Positions 8,149 through 15,222 of a stretch of 19,223 nucleotides of DNA are shown here, piece after piece. The notes under the pieces were generated by a model that was given only the letters and a program-made list of their open reading frames with translations, made no database searches and was not told the origin of the DNA. This DNA comes from Bacillota bacterium (GTDB taxonomy: Bacteria; Bacillota; Clostridia; Lachnospirales; Lachnospiraceae): contig JAGFXQ010000022.1 in NCBI GenBank assembly GCA_017861355.1, positions 2,341 to 21,563 on the forward strand, written 5' to 3'. The translations under genes were made by a program, and so were the position numbers. Position 1 is the stretch's first letter, and every line of letters starts with the position of its first letter.

Positions 8149-8260
8149 TCCAAATCTCCATCATATTTCATTCCATGCAGGCATCAGCATGCCGACATAG
8201 AAATATTTTTCTAACAATATTAATTGCAGGATAAGTAAAGCATTGTGAAGCAAAGGAATC

Positions 8261-9283
8261 TTAATTGACGAGGGTCTTCGGTCTTAAAGCATCTGCCAGC
8301 GAGTCAAGCTTATGGTCCTCCATAATTCTTCCAAGACCATTCACAACTGTATTGGCAGAATCCGGGCATATGTTAATCTTAAGATCCGTTTCCTTATGCA
8401 TCAACTGGTCCAATGCAAAAATCTTAGCGGAGCCACCAGTGATATAGATACCACTGTCTATGATATCAGATGAGATCTCCGGAGGGGTACGCTCCAGAAT
8501 GATTTTGATGGCATCAATGATCGCAAACATATATTCCGAAATTGCATCGTATACATCCGATGAGCTGACTTCCATCTCTGTAGGTAAGCCTGTTACCACA
8601 TCACGGCCATAGACCTTAATGGAAGCTTCTACTGTTGTTAATGCACAGGCAAGCTTCTTCTTAATGTTTTCTGCGGTCTTGTCACCGATATATAAGTTGT
8701 ACTTTCTTTTTACCATATTCTTAATGGCATCATCGAGACGATTTCCACCGACCGGTATTAATTTACTAAGTACAATTCCACCCAGGGACAGTATCGATAC
8801 TTCTGTGGTATCTGCTCCTATGTCAACAATCATTACTCCTCGCGCGGTCATAATGTCAAGACCTGCACCTACAGCATCGGCGATAGGTTTTTCCACGATC
8901 TTGATCTTACCAACCTTAAGGTTAGAGCTGGCAATCAGATCATAAAAAGAACGGCGCTCTACCTCTGTGATATCTGTGGGAGTGGCAACGATATAATCTG
9001 CAGCACTAAGACGTTTTGAGCCACCAATTCGATGCATAAAATGTGTCAGTAAAGAAAGCATATTTGCTACATCTGCAATTACTCCGTTTCGAACGGGATA
9101 ACTGACCTCGATATTGGCCGGTGCCTTCTCATACATCTCAAATGCATCATTTCCGGAAGCAATTACATTCTTCCGGTTAGATATCGCAATGATATTGCGC
9201 TCGTCAAGAACGATTCCCTGTCCTTTTTTATATATTTTTATCGTACTGGTACCGAAATCGATACCAAATGCTTTCGAAGCCAT
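8261..9283 (-). CDS. mreB: MreB-family actin homologue, divergent ATPase site
   Basis: Cytoplasmic actin-like filament protein that guides elongation synthesis. The product is 340 residues from the ATG at 9283. I choose that start because AGGAGGT at 9293-9299 is 9 bases upstream and the protein then begins MASKAFGIDFGTST as expected; a longer in-frame form from 9340 lacks an RBS. Phosphate-1 loop is DFGTST at 9-14, phosphate-2 is DIGADTTEV at 154-162, and the adenosine-side GGSAK is at 283-287. Two departures from canonical MreB stand out. The EEPxA motif reads EKPIA, putting Lys132 where the catalytic Glu sits, and GGGTTEV reads GADTTEV. In the first loop GTANTL is GTSTIK. Position before mreC and mreD makes it the operon's MreB. 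It could be a specialised paralogue (Mbl-like), with another MreB elsewhere. Confidence 0.9.
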   Translation of the reverse strand: MASKAFGIDFGTSTIKIYKKGQGIVLDERNIIAISNRKNVIASGNDAFEMYEKAPANIEVSYPVRNGVIADVANMLSLLTHFMHRIGGSKRLSAADYIVATPTDITEVERRSFYDLIASSNLKVGKIKIVEKPIADAVGAGLDIMTARGVMIVDIGADTTEVSILSLGGIVLSKLIPVGGNRLDDAIKNMVKRKYNLYIGDKTAENIKKKLACALTTVEASIKVYGRDVVTGLPTEMEVSSSDVYDAISEYMFAIIDAIKIILERTPPEISSDIIDSGIYITGGSAKIFALDQLMHKETDLKINICPDSANTVVNGLGRIMEDHKLDSLADALRPKTLVN

Positions 9284-9381
9284 AATTACGTAACCTCCTA
9301 TATTCACTAAAGTTGTCAAAAATCCATCATCTGTCATCACTTACACAACGTTAAACTATCGCCGGTAATCCTTACACAATA

Positions 9382-10080
9382 CTAAAAAAGACCTTGTTCC
9401 TTCAAACTGATATATCTATTATCGCCAATAATCAGATGATCCATAAGTGTAATACCGATTAAAATACCAGCTTCTGCTATTTTTTTTGTAACACGGATGT
9501 CCTCAGCACTTGGGGTAGGGTCACCACTGGGGTGATTGTGAAGCAAAATAATATTCACTGCCTCATACTTTACAGCATGTACAAATACTTCTCTGGTGGG
9601 CATTAAGGAAGTATTTACCGTACCCTCTGATATAATCATATCCTTAATTAGCTTGTTCTTGGAATCCATCATTAACAAGAGTACTTGTTCTCTGGTCAGA
9701 TGACGCATATCCTGCATATAATATTGCGCTACACTCGATGGAGTCGTCAGTTTTAAGCTGTCTTTCATGGTGTCTTTCGCCATTCGCCTGGTAAGTTCGG
9801 TAAGACACAATAGTTCAATGGCCTTCACTCTTCCGATTCCCTTGATTCTGGTAAGTTCCTTCATCGTTAGATAATTCAGCCCTTTTAAACCAGGGTAGGC
9901 AGTGGAATAATTTAATACATTCACTGCCAAATCAATTGCTCTTTGTTGTTTTGTTCCGGTCCGCAGAATTACTGCAAGTAGCTCAGCATCGGATAAAGCA
10001 GCGGAACCATATTGCTCACATTTTTCATAGGGACGTTCAGAAATAGGTAATTCTTTCACAGTCAGATATGCTTCGTTCAT
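9382..10080 (-). CDS. radC: RadC/YicR-family JAB-domain protein
   Basis: Member of the RadC family (MPN+/JAB metalloprotease-like fold). It was once linked to DNA repair, but its true function is unsettled. The 232-residue length is typical. An N-terminal UPF0758-like helical region contains a helix-hairpin-helix (IKGIGRVKAIEL near 79-90). The JAB domain carries the metal motif E152 plus HNHPSGDPTPSAED at 181-194. The conserved EGTVNTSLMPTREVF at 152-166 and the C-terminal DHLIIGDNRYISL at 214-226 are present. AGGAGGAT sits 6 bases before the ATG. Linkage just upstream of mreBCD is widespread in Firmicutes. About 98 bp separate it from mreB. Confidence 0.95.
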   Translation of the reverse strand: MNEAYLTVKELPISERPYEKCEQYGSAALSDAELLAVILRTGTKQQRAIDLAVNVLNYSTAYPGLKGLNYLTMKELTRIKGIGRVKAIELLCLTELTRRMAKDTMKDSLKLTTPSSVAQYYMQDMRHLTREQVLLLMMDSKNKLIKDMIISEGTVNTSLMPTREVFVHAVKYEAVNIILLHNHPSGDPTPSAEDIRVTKKIAEAGILIGITLMDHLIIGDNRYISLKEQGLF

Positions 10081-10134
10081 TCGATCCTCCTAAGTTTCTC
10101 TCTCCAAGAAATCAAGGTAGGAATCATAAATTTA

Positions 10135-10410
10135 TCAAATCTTCTTATAGATTATTATTGCGGCTATTACACCGACGATACTACCGATGGTAACCTTGAT
10201 ACGAAAGCCAAAATTAAGTACCAGAACGCCAAGATTTAGAGTTACGATGTTATTATTGTTCGCATCTCCGATTGCAAAATCCATTCCGTAATTCAGCCAG
10301 TTCAGGAAGCTTACATCCTTAGCCAAATGTCCCAGAAAGCTGCCGACAACAATTCCTGCCAACAATAAAAGAAATAAAGCCCAGTTATTTTTGCTCAATG
10401 TTCTCGCCAT
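10135..10410 (-). CDS. Small membrane protein, DUF4321-like
   Basis: The product has 91 residues with a short basic N-terminus, a hydrophobic segment at about 11-28 (LFLLLLAGIVVGSFLGHLA region), a loop, and one or two further hydrophobic segments at about 55-88, ending YKKI. The G-rich first helix followed by FLNWLNYG and the closing NFGFRIKVTIGSIVG segment resemble the DUF4321 family of Firmicutes, which is often encoded next to radC and mreB. The function is unknown. AGGAGGG precedes the ATG at 9-base spacing. It lies 54 bp before radC and is probably co-transcribed with it. Confidence 0.8.
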   Translation of the reverse strand: MARTLSKNNWALFLLLLAGIVVGSFLGHLAKDVSFLNWLNYGMDFAIGDANNNNIVTLNLGVLVLNFGFRIKVTIGSIVGVIAAIIIYKKI

Positions 10411-10519
10411 AAAAGTAGCCCTCCTGTATCATAATCAAATAACATTTTATCACAAATAAGGTATTTTGTATACGTAAAACTCAGATTTTGTAGATAGCAC
10501 ATAAGTCCGAAGCAATTGG
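10411..10519 (-). other. Spacer between the PLP enzyme and the DUF4321 gene
   Basis: This 109-bp AT-rich spacer would be the place for a promoter of the radC-mre-min cluster. I find only weak -10-like sequences (for example around GATAAAAT) without a matching -35, and no hairpin with a T tract for the upstream gene. Confidence 0.4.
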
Positions 10520-11809
10520 TTAAAGACGCAGGATACCCTCTTCATGAAGCTTCTGCATGGACATCAAAATTCCGAATTTTGCATGATACCAGGTCAGACC
10601 TCCCTGGAAGAACACGGTATAAGGCGGCTTAATCGGAGCATCTGCAGAGAGTTCAATGGAAGAGCCTTGAACGAAGGCACCTGCGGCCATGATTACTTCA
10701 CACTGATAACCCGGCATAGCCCAAGGTTCCGGAACGACATAGCTGTCCACCGGAGCGGCAGCCTGGATACCTTTACAAAAGGCAATCACAGCTTCAGCAC
10801 TGTTCAGAGTAATTGCCTGGATAATATCAAATCGTTCTTCACTGCCGTTCGGTAATACCTGATACCCTAACTGTTCATAGACATTTGCAGCATAGATGGC
10901 TCCTTTGAGCGCACCGGATACGACCTGTGGTGCTAAGAATAAGCCCTGAAATAAGGAGGCATTGAGTCCTAAGGTTGCACCAACCTCCTTGCCGAGTCCG
11001 GGTGCCGTCAGGCGATAGGCAGCATTTTCTACATATTCTTTCTTACCGACAATATAACCACCGATCGGGGCAAGACCGCCACCGGGATTCTTAATCAGAG
11101 AACCTACGCAAAGATCCGCTCCTACCTGGGTCGGCTCCTTTAATTCCACGAATTCTCCATAACAGTTATCTACCATACAGATCAGATCCGGTTTGATCTC
11201 TTTCAGAAAATGAATCAACTCACCAATCCGTTCAACCGATAAGGTGGGGCGGCTGGCATATCCCTTCGAACGTTGGATCGTCGCAAGCTTGGTATTCGGT
11301 TTGATTGCAGCTTTGATACCCTCCCAGTCAAAGGCTCCGTCCGGAAGTAGATCTACCTGGGAATAAGTAATACCGAATTCCGCTAAGGAACCTCTGGTCT
11401 TGGTAATACCGATGACTCCCTCCAGGGTATCATAAGGCTTTCCCACCGGAGACAGAATCTCATCACCCGGTCTGAGATTACCGGATAAGGCAACGGTCAA
11501 AGCATGTGTTCCGCTGATCAGCTGAGGTCTTACCAGTGCATCCTCTGCCTGAAATACATCCGCATAGACGCTCTCTAAGGTATCACGTCCGATATCGTTA
11601 TATCCATAGCCGGTAGTGGCAGCAAAATGAATATCACTGAGACGATTCTTCTGCATCGCGTGTAATACCTTCATCTGATTAAACTCAGCTACCTGATCGA
11701 TTACCTGAAATCGTTCGGTAAGCTTCTCTTCTATCTTGAGACAAAAATCAAGAACCTTTGGATCGATTCCCAATTCCTGATATGATTTTCTTAATTCATT
11801 TTTCAGCAA
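10520..11809 (-). CDS. PLP-dependent methionine gamma-lyase family protein ('aluminium resistance protein')
   Basis: Fold-type I PLP enzyme of the Met_gamma_lyase family, related to B. subtilis YnbB. Members are annotated as cystathionine beta-lyase/aluminium resistance proteins, but their substrate is poorly established. The 429-residue length is normal. The cofactor site is readable: SGTHA at 99-103 for phosphate binding, VDNCYGEF at 213-220 with the ring-contacting Asp, and SLIKNPGGG at 237-245 with K240 as the Schiff-base lysine. The C-terminal domain includes PEPWAMPGYQCEV and PPYTVFFQGGLTWYHAK. The start is TTG at 11807-11809, with AGGAGG at 11818-11823 eight bases upstream; no ATG start fits the RBS. 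A candidate promoter is at 11882-11911. The neighbourhood miaA-then-this-gene matches the miaA-hfq-hflX-ynbB order of Bacillus with hfq and hflX missing. Confidence 0.9.
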   Translation of the reverse strand: MLKNELRKSYQELGIDPKVLDFCLKIEEKLTERFQVIDQVAEFNQMKVLHAMQKNRLSDIHFAATTGYGYNDIGRDTLESVYADVFQAEDALVRPQLISGTHALTVALSGNLRPGDEILSPVGKPYDTLEGVIGITKTRGSLAEFGITYSQVDLLPDGAFDWEGIKAAIKPNTKLATIQRSKGYASRPTLSVERIGELIHFLKEIKPDLICMVDNCYGEFVELKEPTQVGADLCVGSLIKNPGGGLAPIGGYIVGKKEYVENAAYRLTAPGLGKEVGATLGLNASLFQGLFLAPQVVSGALKGAIYAANVYEQLGYQVLPNGSEERFDIIQAITLNSAEAVIAFCKGIQAAAPVDSYVVPEPWAMPGYQCEVIMAAGAFVQGSSIELSADAPIKPPYTVFFQGGLTWYHAKFGILMSMQKLHEEGILRL

Positions 11810-11817
11810 ATTAATTT

Positions 11818-11823
11818 CCTCCT
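11818..11823 (-). promoter_or_regulatory. RBS for the TTG start of the PLP enzyme
   Basis: AGGAGG on the minus strand, 8 bases before TTG at 11807-11809, decides the non-ATG start. Confidence 0.75.
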
Positions 11824-11851
11824 GATCTGGCTTCTATTACAATAATAAAAC

Positions 11852-11863
11852 AGAAATATTTCT
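11852..11863. promoter_or_regulatory. Perfect 12-bp palindrome in the leader of the PLP enzyme
   Basis: AGAAATATTTCT is its own reverse complement. It lies between the candidate -10 box and the RBS of the gene, a typical place for a repressor site, but an AT-only core makes chance plausible. Confidence 0.3.
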
Positions 11864-11881
11864 TTAAAACCAATATTAAAT

Positions 11882-11911
11882 ATAATAGTTTACATAATAA
11901 TGTTATGACAA
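11882..11911 (-). promoter_or_regulatory. Candidate sigma-A promoter for the PLP enzyme
   Basis: On the minus strand, TTGTCA (-35, 11906-11911) and TATTAT (-10, 11882-11887) are separated by 18 bp. This gives a leader of roughly 65 bases before the RBS and start codon. It lies in the 200-bp AT-rich spacer after miaA. Confidence 0.5.
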
Positions 11912-11934
11912 TTCTCAACGAAAAATTTTATTTT

Positions 11935-12019
11935 AAGATTCTTACATTGGTAAGTTTCTTACAATAGTATGTTTCTTACAAAAGCAAGTTTTTTCCAAAA
12001 GCAAGCTTCTTACAATATC
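11935..12019. repeat. Five imperfect 17-bp tandem repeats overlapping the miaA end
   Basis: The five units start at 11935, 11952, 11969, 11986 and 12003. The plus-strand consensus is about AAGTTTCTTACAAWAGY. The last unit includes the miaA stop and its last three codons (12010-12019); the other four are non-coding. The array ends 23 bp before the -35 box of the next gene's candidate promoter. The 17-bp period is not a multiple of three or of the DNA helical turn. Confidence 0.85.
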
Positions 12020-12954
12020 TTCTTCTCCTCTAAGCAGGTAATCAGGTAATCAAGTACTGCATCCTCTGAAGAAAAGGAGTCTTTATCTACCCAGATTACT
12101 TCCTTTTCCCTTTTGAACCAGGTCAGTTGACGTTTGGCAAAATGTCTGGTATCACGCTTCAGTATCTCGATGGCTTCTTCGAGTGAAGTCTCGCCGTCCA
12201 GATAAGCCAGTAATTCCTTGTAACCCAAGCCCTGCATACTGACTAATTCTCTGGTATAACCCTTTTGCTTTAGGCTAAGAACCTCATTCTCAAGTCCTTC
12301 CTGAAGCATCTGATCCACTCGGTAGTTAATGTTCTCATATAATTTACTTCGTTCTTTATTCAATACAAAATAACAGGATTGATAAGGGGATTCCTTTTGT
12401 CGTTGTTCTACATTATGCTCCGAGATCTTTGAACCGGTTAACTTAGCGTATTCCAGCGCGCGGATAACCTTCTTACTATTGTTCGGATGAATGGCAGTGG
12501 CACTTTCCGGATCAATCTTGGCCAGCTGTTCATGTAAGTACTCTCCCCCATGTTCGGCAAGAAGCTGCTCCAGTTCTGCCCGGTAAGTTGTATCTGCCTC
12601 ATTCTCAGTAAAATCAATATCATTTAGAACTGCTTGGATATAGAAGCCGGTGCCGCCCACCAGTATTGGAAGCTTGTTCCTGGTATAAATCTGCTCCATT
12701 GCTTCCTTAGCCATCTGCTGAAAACGTACTACATTGAATTCCTCCTCTGGGTTAAGTACATCGATGAGATGGTGGGGAACCCCCTGCATCTGCTCCGGAG
12801 TAATCTTAGCAGTACCAATATTCATCGACCGATATACCTGCATGGAATCCGCAGAAATAATCTCACCACCGACAGCCTTCGCCAGAGCGATGGAAATTGC
12901 AGTCTTGCCAACCGAAGTCGGACCGGTCAGTATAATTAAAGGTCGTTTGTCCAT
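12010..12954 (-). CDS. miaA: tRNA dimethylallyltransferase
   Basis: Transfers the dimethylallyl group to N6 of A37 in tRNAs reading UNN codons, the first step to ms2i6A, which supports codon-anticodon pairing. From the ATG at 12954 it has 314 residues, typical for the family. P-loop GPTSVGKT lies at 11-18, followed by SADSMQVYR near 35-43, GTAKIT near 47-52, the GVPHHLIDV segment near 57-65, GGTGFYIQ near 100-107 and the late MQGLGYKEL motif. The frame is open to a GTG at 12981, with an ATG at 12966 also possible. AAAGGG lies 13 bases before 12954 but abuts 12966. I prefer 12954 because it matches the family N-terminus (MDKRPLIILTGPT), but this is uncertain. It lies after mutL, a common arrangement. 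Its stop codon lies in a 17-bp tandem repeat. Confidence 0.95.
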   Translation of the reverse strand: MDKRPLIILTGPTSVGKTAISIALAKAVGGEIISADSMQVYRSMNIGTAKITPEQMQGVPHHLIDVLNPEEEFNVVRFQQMAKEAMEQIYTRNKLPILVGGTGFYIQAVLNDIDFTENEADTTYRAELEQLLAEHGGEYLHEQLAKIDPESATAIHPNNSKKVIRALEYAKLTGSKISEHNVEQRQKESPYQSCYFVLNKERSKLYENINYRVDQMLQEGLENEVLSLKQKGYTRELVSMQGLGYKELLAYLDGETSLEEAIEILKRDTRHFAKRQLTWFKREKEVIWVDKDSFSSEDAVLDYLITCLEEKKIL

Positions 12955-13022
12955 TAAAATAACCATACCCTTTCTAATCACTTACGGCTTTTGACATCAC
13001 AAAATCCGGAAATATACATCCT

Positions 13023-13053
13023 ATGTGAATTTACCAGCTTAATAAATTCACAT
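13023..13053. repeat. Perfect 11-bp inverted repeat immediately after mutL
   Basis: ATGTGAATTTA at 13023-13033 and TAAATTCACAT at 13043-13053 are perfect complements with a 9-base loop. The structure begins on the base next to the mutL stop codon. No T tract follows on the minus strand, so it is not a classical terminator. It may act as an mRNA-stabilising stem, a processing site or a protein-binding dyad before miaA. Confidence 0.75.
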
Positions 13054-15213
13054 TTATAATACTCTTTTGAATTTACGCTCGAGCTCATATTGGCTCATAG
13101 AGATGATAACCGGTCTGCCGTGAGGACAATGGTAAGGATTCTCCAGTGTCAACAACTCTTTGATCAATGCAGAGGCTTCTTCGAATGAAAAGGTATGATT
13201 TGCCTTCACTGCCGCTTTGCAGGATAAGGAGGCAACTCTCTCAAGTATGGAGTTTGAGGCGAGGGAGGTGCCAACCGATACCTCTTCTACCAGCTCATCG
13301 ATGAATTCGATCAGAAGCTCCTTCTCAGAGATACTGTAGAGGTCGGACGGAACCGCTCGAACCGAATATTCATTTCCGCCAAAATGTTCAATTTCATAAC
13401 CAATACTTTGTAATATCTCTTCCCGCATATGGAGCACTTCCTGCTCCTTTAAGGTCAGGGATAATACAATTGGTGGCAGCAGCTGCTGGGATACATAGGT
13501 CTTATTCTTTGCAGCAGCCATAATACGCTCATATAGCACCTTTTCATGTGCTGCATGCTGATCAATAATATAAAGCTCTTTCTTATATTCCACCAGCCAA
13601 TAGGTCGAGAATACCTGTCCTATGATTCGGTGCTCTTCCAGAGCCTGTTTGGACAGGAAGGGCTTATCCTCTTGTGAGTCCTGAGAATCCTGAAAAAGAT
13701 TTAATTGCTTTTCAATGATGATCTGGGGAACCGCTTCTACTGTAGGTTGTTCTACAAAGTCACTTGGAATATCACTAGTGACTATTGAATTTTGCTGTAT
13801 GTCAGCCTGTTTGTTCACTACTTCATTTTCTTCAATGTTACCGGGCTGTGAAGATGTAGTATGATTTAAGGTTTCCGAGATGATGCGTAAGGCTTCTAAG
13901 CTGGCCTGAGGGTCATTTGCTTTGTGAGGTGCTGCTGCAGAGTAGCTCCCCTTATTCTCCCTGACGCTATCCGTGTTGGAGGGATCACCCGGAGTACTTA
14001 CCGGCTTTCCATAAGTGAATTGCATATTCTTTATGGGAGAATCTATAGAACCAACCGGTGTTGAGGTGCTTAAGCCAGTAGTTCGTTGAGGTGTTGAAGA
14101 ACCTATGCCTGAAGTCTGCTGACCAAGGAATTGATTCCTACGGTTTTGTTCAAAGGGTTCCGGAATACTTGGACGAACTTCCTTCTTTTCTTCCTCCGGT
14201 GCTAAAGACACTTTAGGAATCATCTCTTTGCCGGCGAGTGTATCTCGGAGAATATGGTAGGTCTGTTGGTAGATCTCCTCACTATTCTTCAGTCTGATTT
14301 CCATTTTCTGCGGATGGACATTGACATCAATCTGCTCCGGATCAATCTCAAAATAGATTGAGGTAAAGGGATATTTATGTTGCATCAAAAACGGTTTATA
14401 TGCTTCTTCGATTGCTTTCGTTATGACATTACTCTTAATATAACGACCATTGATAAAATAATTTTCAAAATTTCGATTACCACGGGTGATGGTTGGCTTA
14501 CCGATATAGCCGGTTACCTTAAGGCCTTCGGTCTGAAATTCTACCGGCAGCAGTTCTTTGGTAATATCTCTGCCATAGACCTGATAAAGGATATCTTTAC
14601 TGCTATTATTGCCGGAGGATTGAAGCTTAACCTGACTATTCATAATGAATTTGAAGGAAACATTCGGGTGGGATACCATCAATCGTTCCATCAGATCACT
14701 GATATATCCGGCTTCTGTCGTTGCTGACTTTAAGAACTTGCGTCTCGCCGGAGTATTGAAGAAAAGGTTTCGTACGATAATGGTTGTTCCGCTTGGACAG
14801 CCGATCTCTTCTATAGCCTTCTCGTCTCCGCCTTCCATCAGGTAGCGAAAGCCGTTTAAGGCATTCGGAGTCTTGGTAATTAACTCAACCTGAGCTACCG
14901 AAGCAATACTGGATAAAGCTTCCCCTCGGAAGCCTAAACTGGTCACACTGAGTAGATCCTCCGCCTTGCGAATCTTACTGGTGGCATGACGAAGAAATGC
15001 CAAGGGAATATCCTCCCTGGCAATTCCACCACCGTTATCGGTTATACGGATCAGAGAGAGACCGCCATCTTTGATTTCCGCAGTAATGGCAGTCGCTCCG
15101 GCATCCATCGCATTTTCTATGAGCTCCTTCACTACCGCACTGGGGCGTTCTACTACCTCACCGGCTGCTATTTGATTAATGGTTGCCTCATCAAGTACAT
15201 GGATGAACGACAT
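13054..15213 (-). CDS. mutL: MutL, mismatch-repair ATPase and endonuclease
   Basis: Links mismatch recognition by MutS to strand removal. The N-terminal GHKL ATPase has NQIAAGEVVERP near 13-24, ENAMDAGA near 33-40, DNGGGI near 59-64 and GFRGEALSSI near 94-103. A long polar linker, rich in Ser, Thr, Gln and Pro, spans about 335-515. The C-terminal domain holds the endonuclease motif DQHAAHEKVLYE near 551-562, a QQLLPP clamp-binding-like motif near 576-581, SCKAAVKANH near 664-673 and CPHGRP near 696-701. It is therefore an endonuclease-type MutL of organisms without MutH. Its 719 residues exceed B. subtilis MutL (about 630), mainly through the linker. I choose ATG 15213 over GTG 15219: AGGAGG at 15219-15224 is 5 bases before it and covers the GTG. 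That RBS overlaps the mutS stop. Confidence 0.97.
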   Translation of the reverse strand: MSFIHVLDEATINQIAAGEVVERPSAVVKELIENAMDAGATAITAEIKDGGLSLIRITDNGGGIAREDIPLAFLRHATSKIRKAEDLLSVTSLGFRGEALSSIASVAQVELITKTPNALNGFRYLMEGGDEKAIEEIGCPSGTTIIVRNLFFNTPARRKFLKSATTEAGYISDLMERLMVSHPNVSFKFIMNSQVKLQSSGNNSSKDILYQVYGRDITKELLPVEFQTEGLKVTGYIGKPTITRGNRNFENYFINGRYIKSNVITKAIEEAYKPFLMQHKYPFTSIYFEIDPEQIDVNVHPQKMEIRLKNSEEIYQQTYHILRDTLAGKEMIPKVSLAPEEEKKEVRPSIPEPFEQNRRNQFLGQQTSGIGSSTPQRTTGLSTSTPVGSIDSPIKNMQFTYGKPVSTPGDPSNTDSVRENKGSYSAAAPHKANDPQASLEALRIISETLNHTTSSQPGNIEENEVVNKQADIQQNSIVTSDIPSDFVEQPTVEAVPQIIIEKQLNLFQDSQDSQEDKPFLSKQALEEHRIIGQVFSTYWLVEYKKELYIIDQHAAHEKVLYERIMAAAKNKTYVSQQLLPPIVLSLTLKEQEVLHMREEILQSIGYEIEHFGGNEYSVRAVPSDLYSISEKELLIEFIDELVEEVSVGTSLASNSILERVASLSCKAAVKANHTFSFEEASALIKELLTLENPYHCPHGRPVIISMSQYELERKFKRVL

Positions 15214-15222
15214 GGGCACCTC

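Noticed and set aside
8180..8193. GGCAT-CAGC-ATGCC hairpin in the mreB-mreC spacer as a terminator
   Set aside because: Only a 5-bp stem and no T tract follows; it lies inside a co-directional cluster.
9314..9319. TTGACA on the minus strand upstream of mreB as a -35 box
   Set aside because: No -10 box at 16-18 bp; that position falls in the ribosome-binding site of mreB.
9284..9340. Longer N-terminus for MreB
   Set aside because: No RBS, and the extra residues do not match the family; the ATG at 9283 has a strong AGGAGGT.
12955..12981. GTG start at 12981 giving a 323-residue MiaA
   Set aside because: No Shine-Dalgarno before the GTG and the extra residues are atypical; the AAAGGG would be inside the gene.
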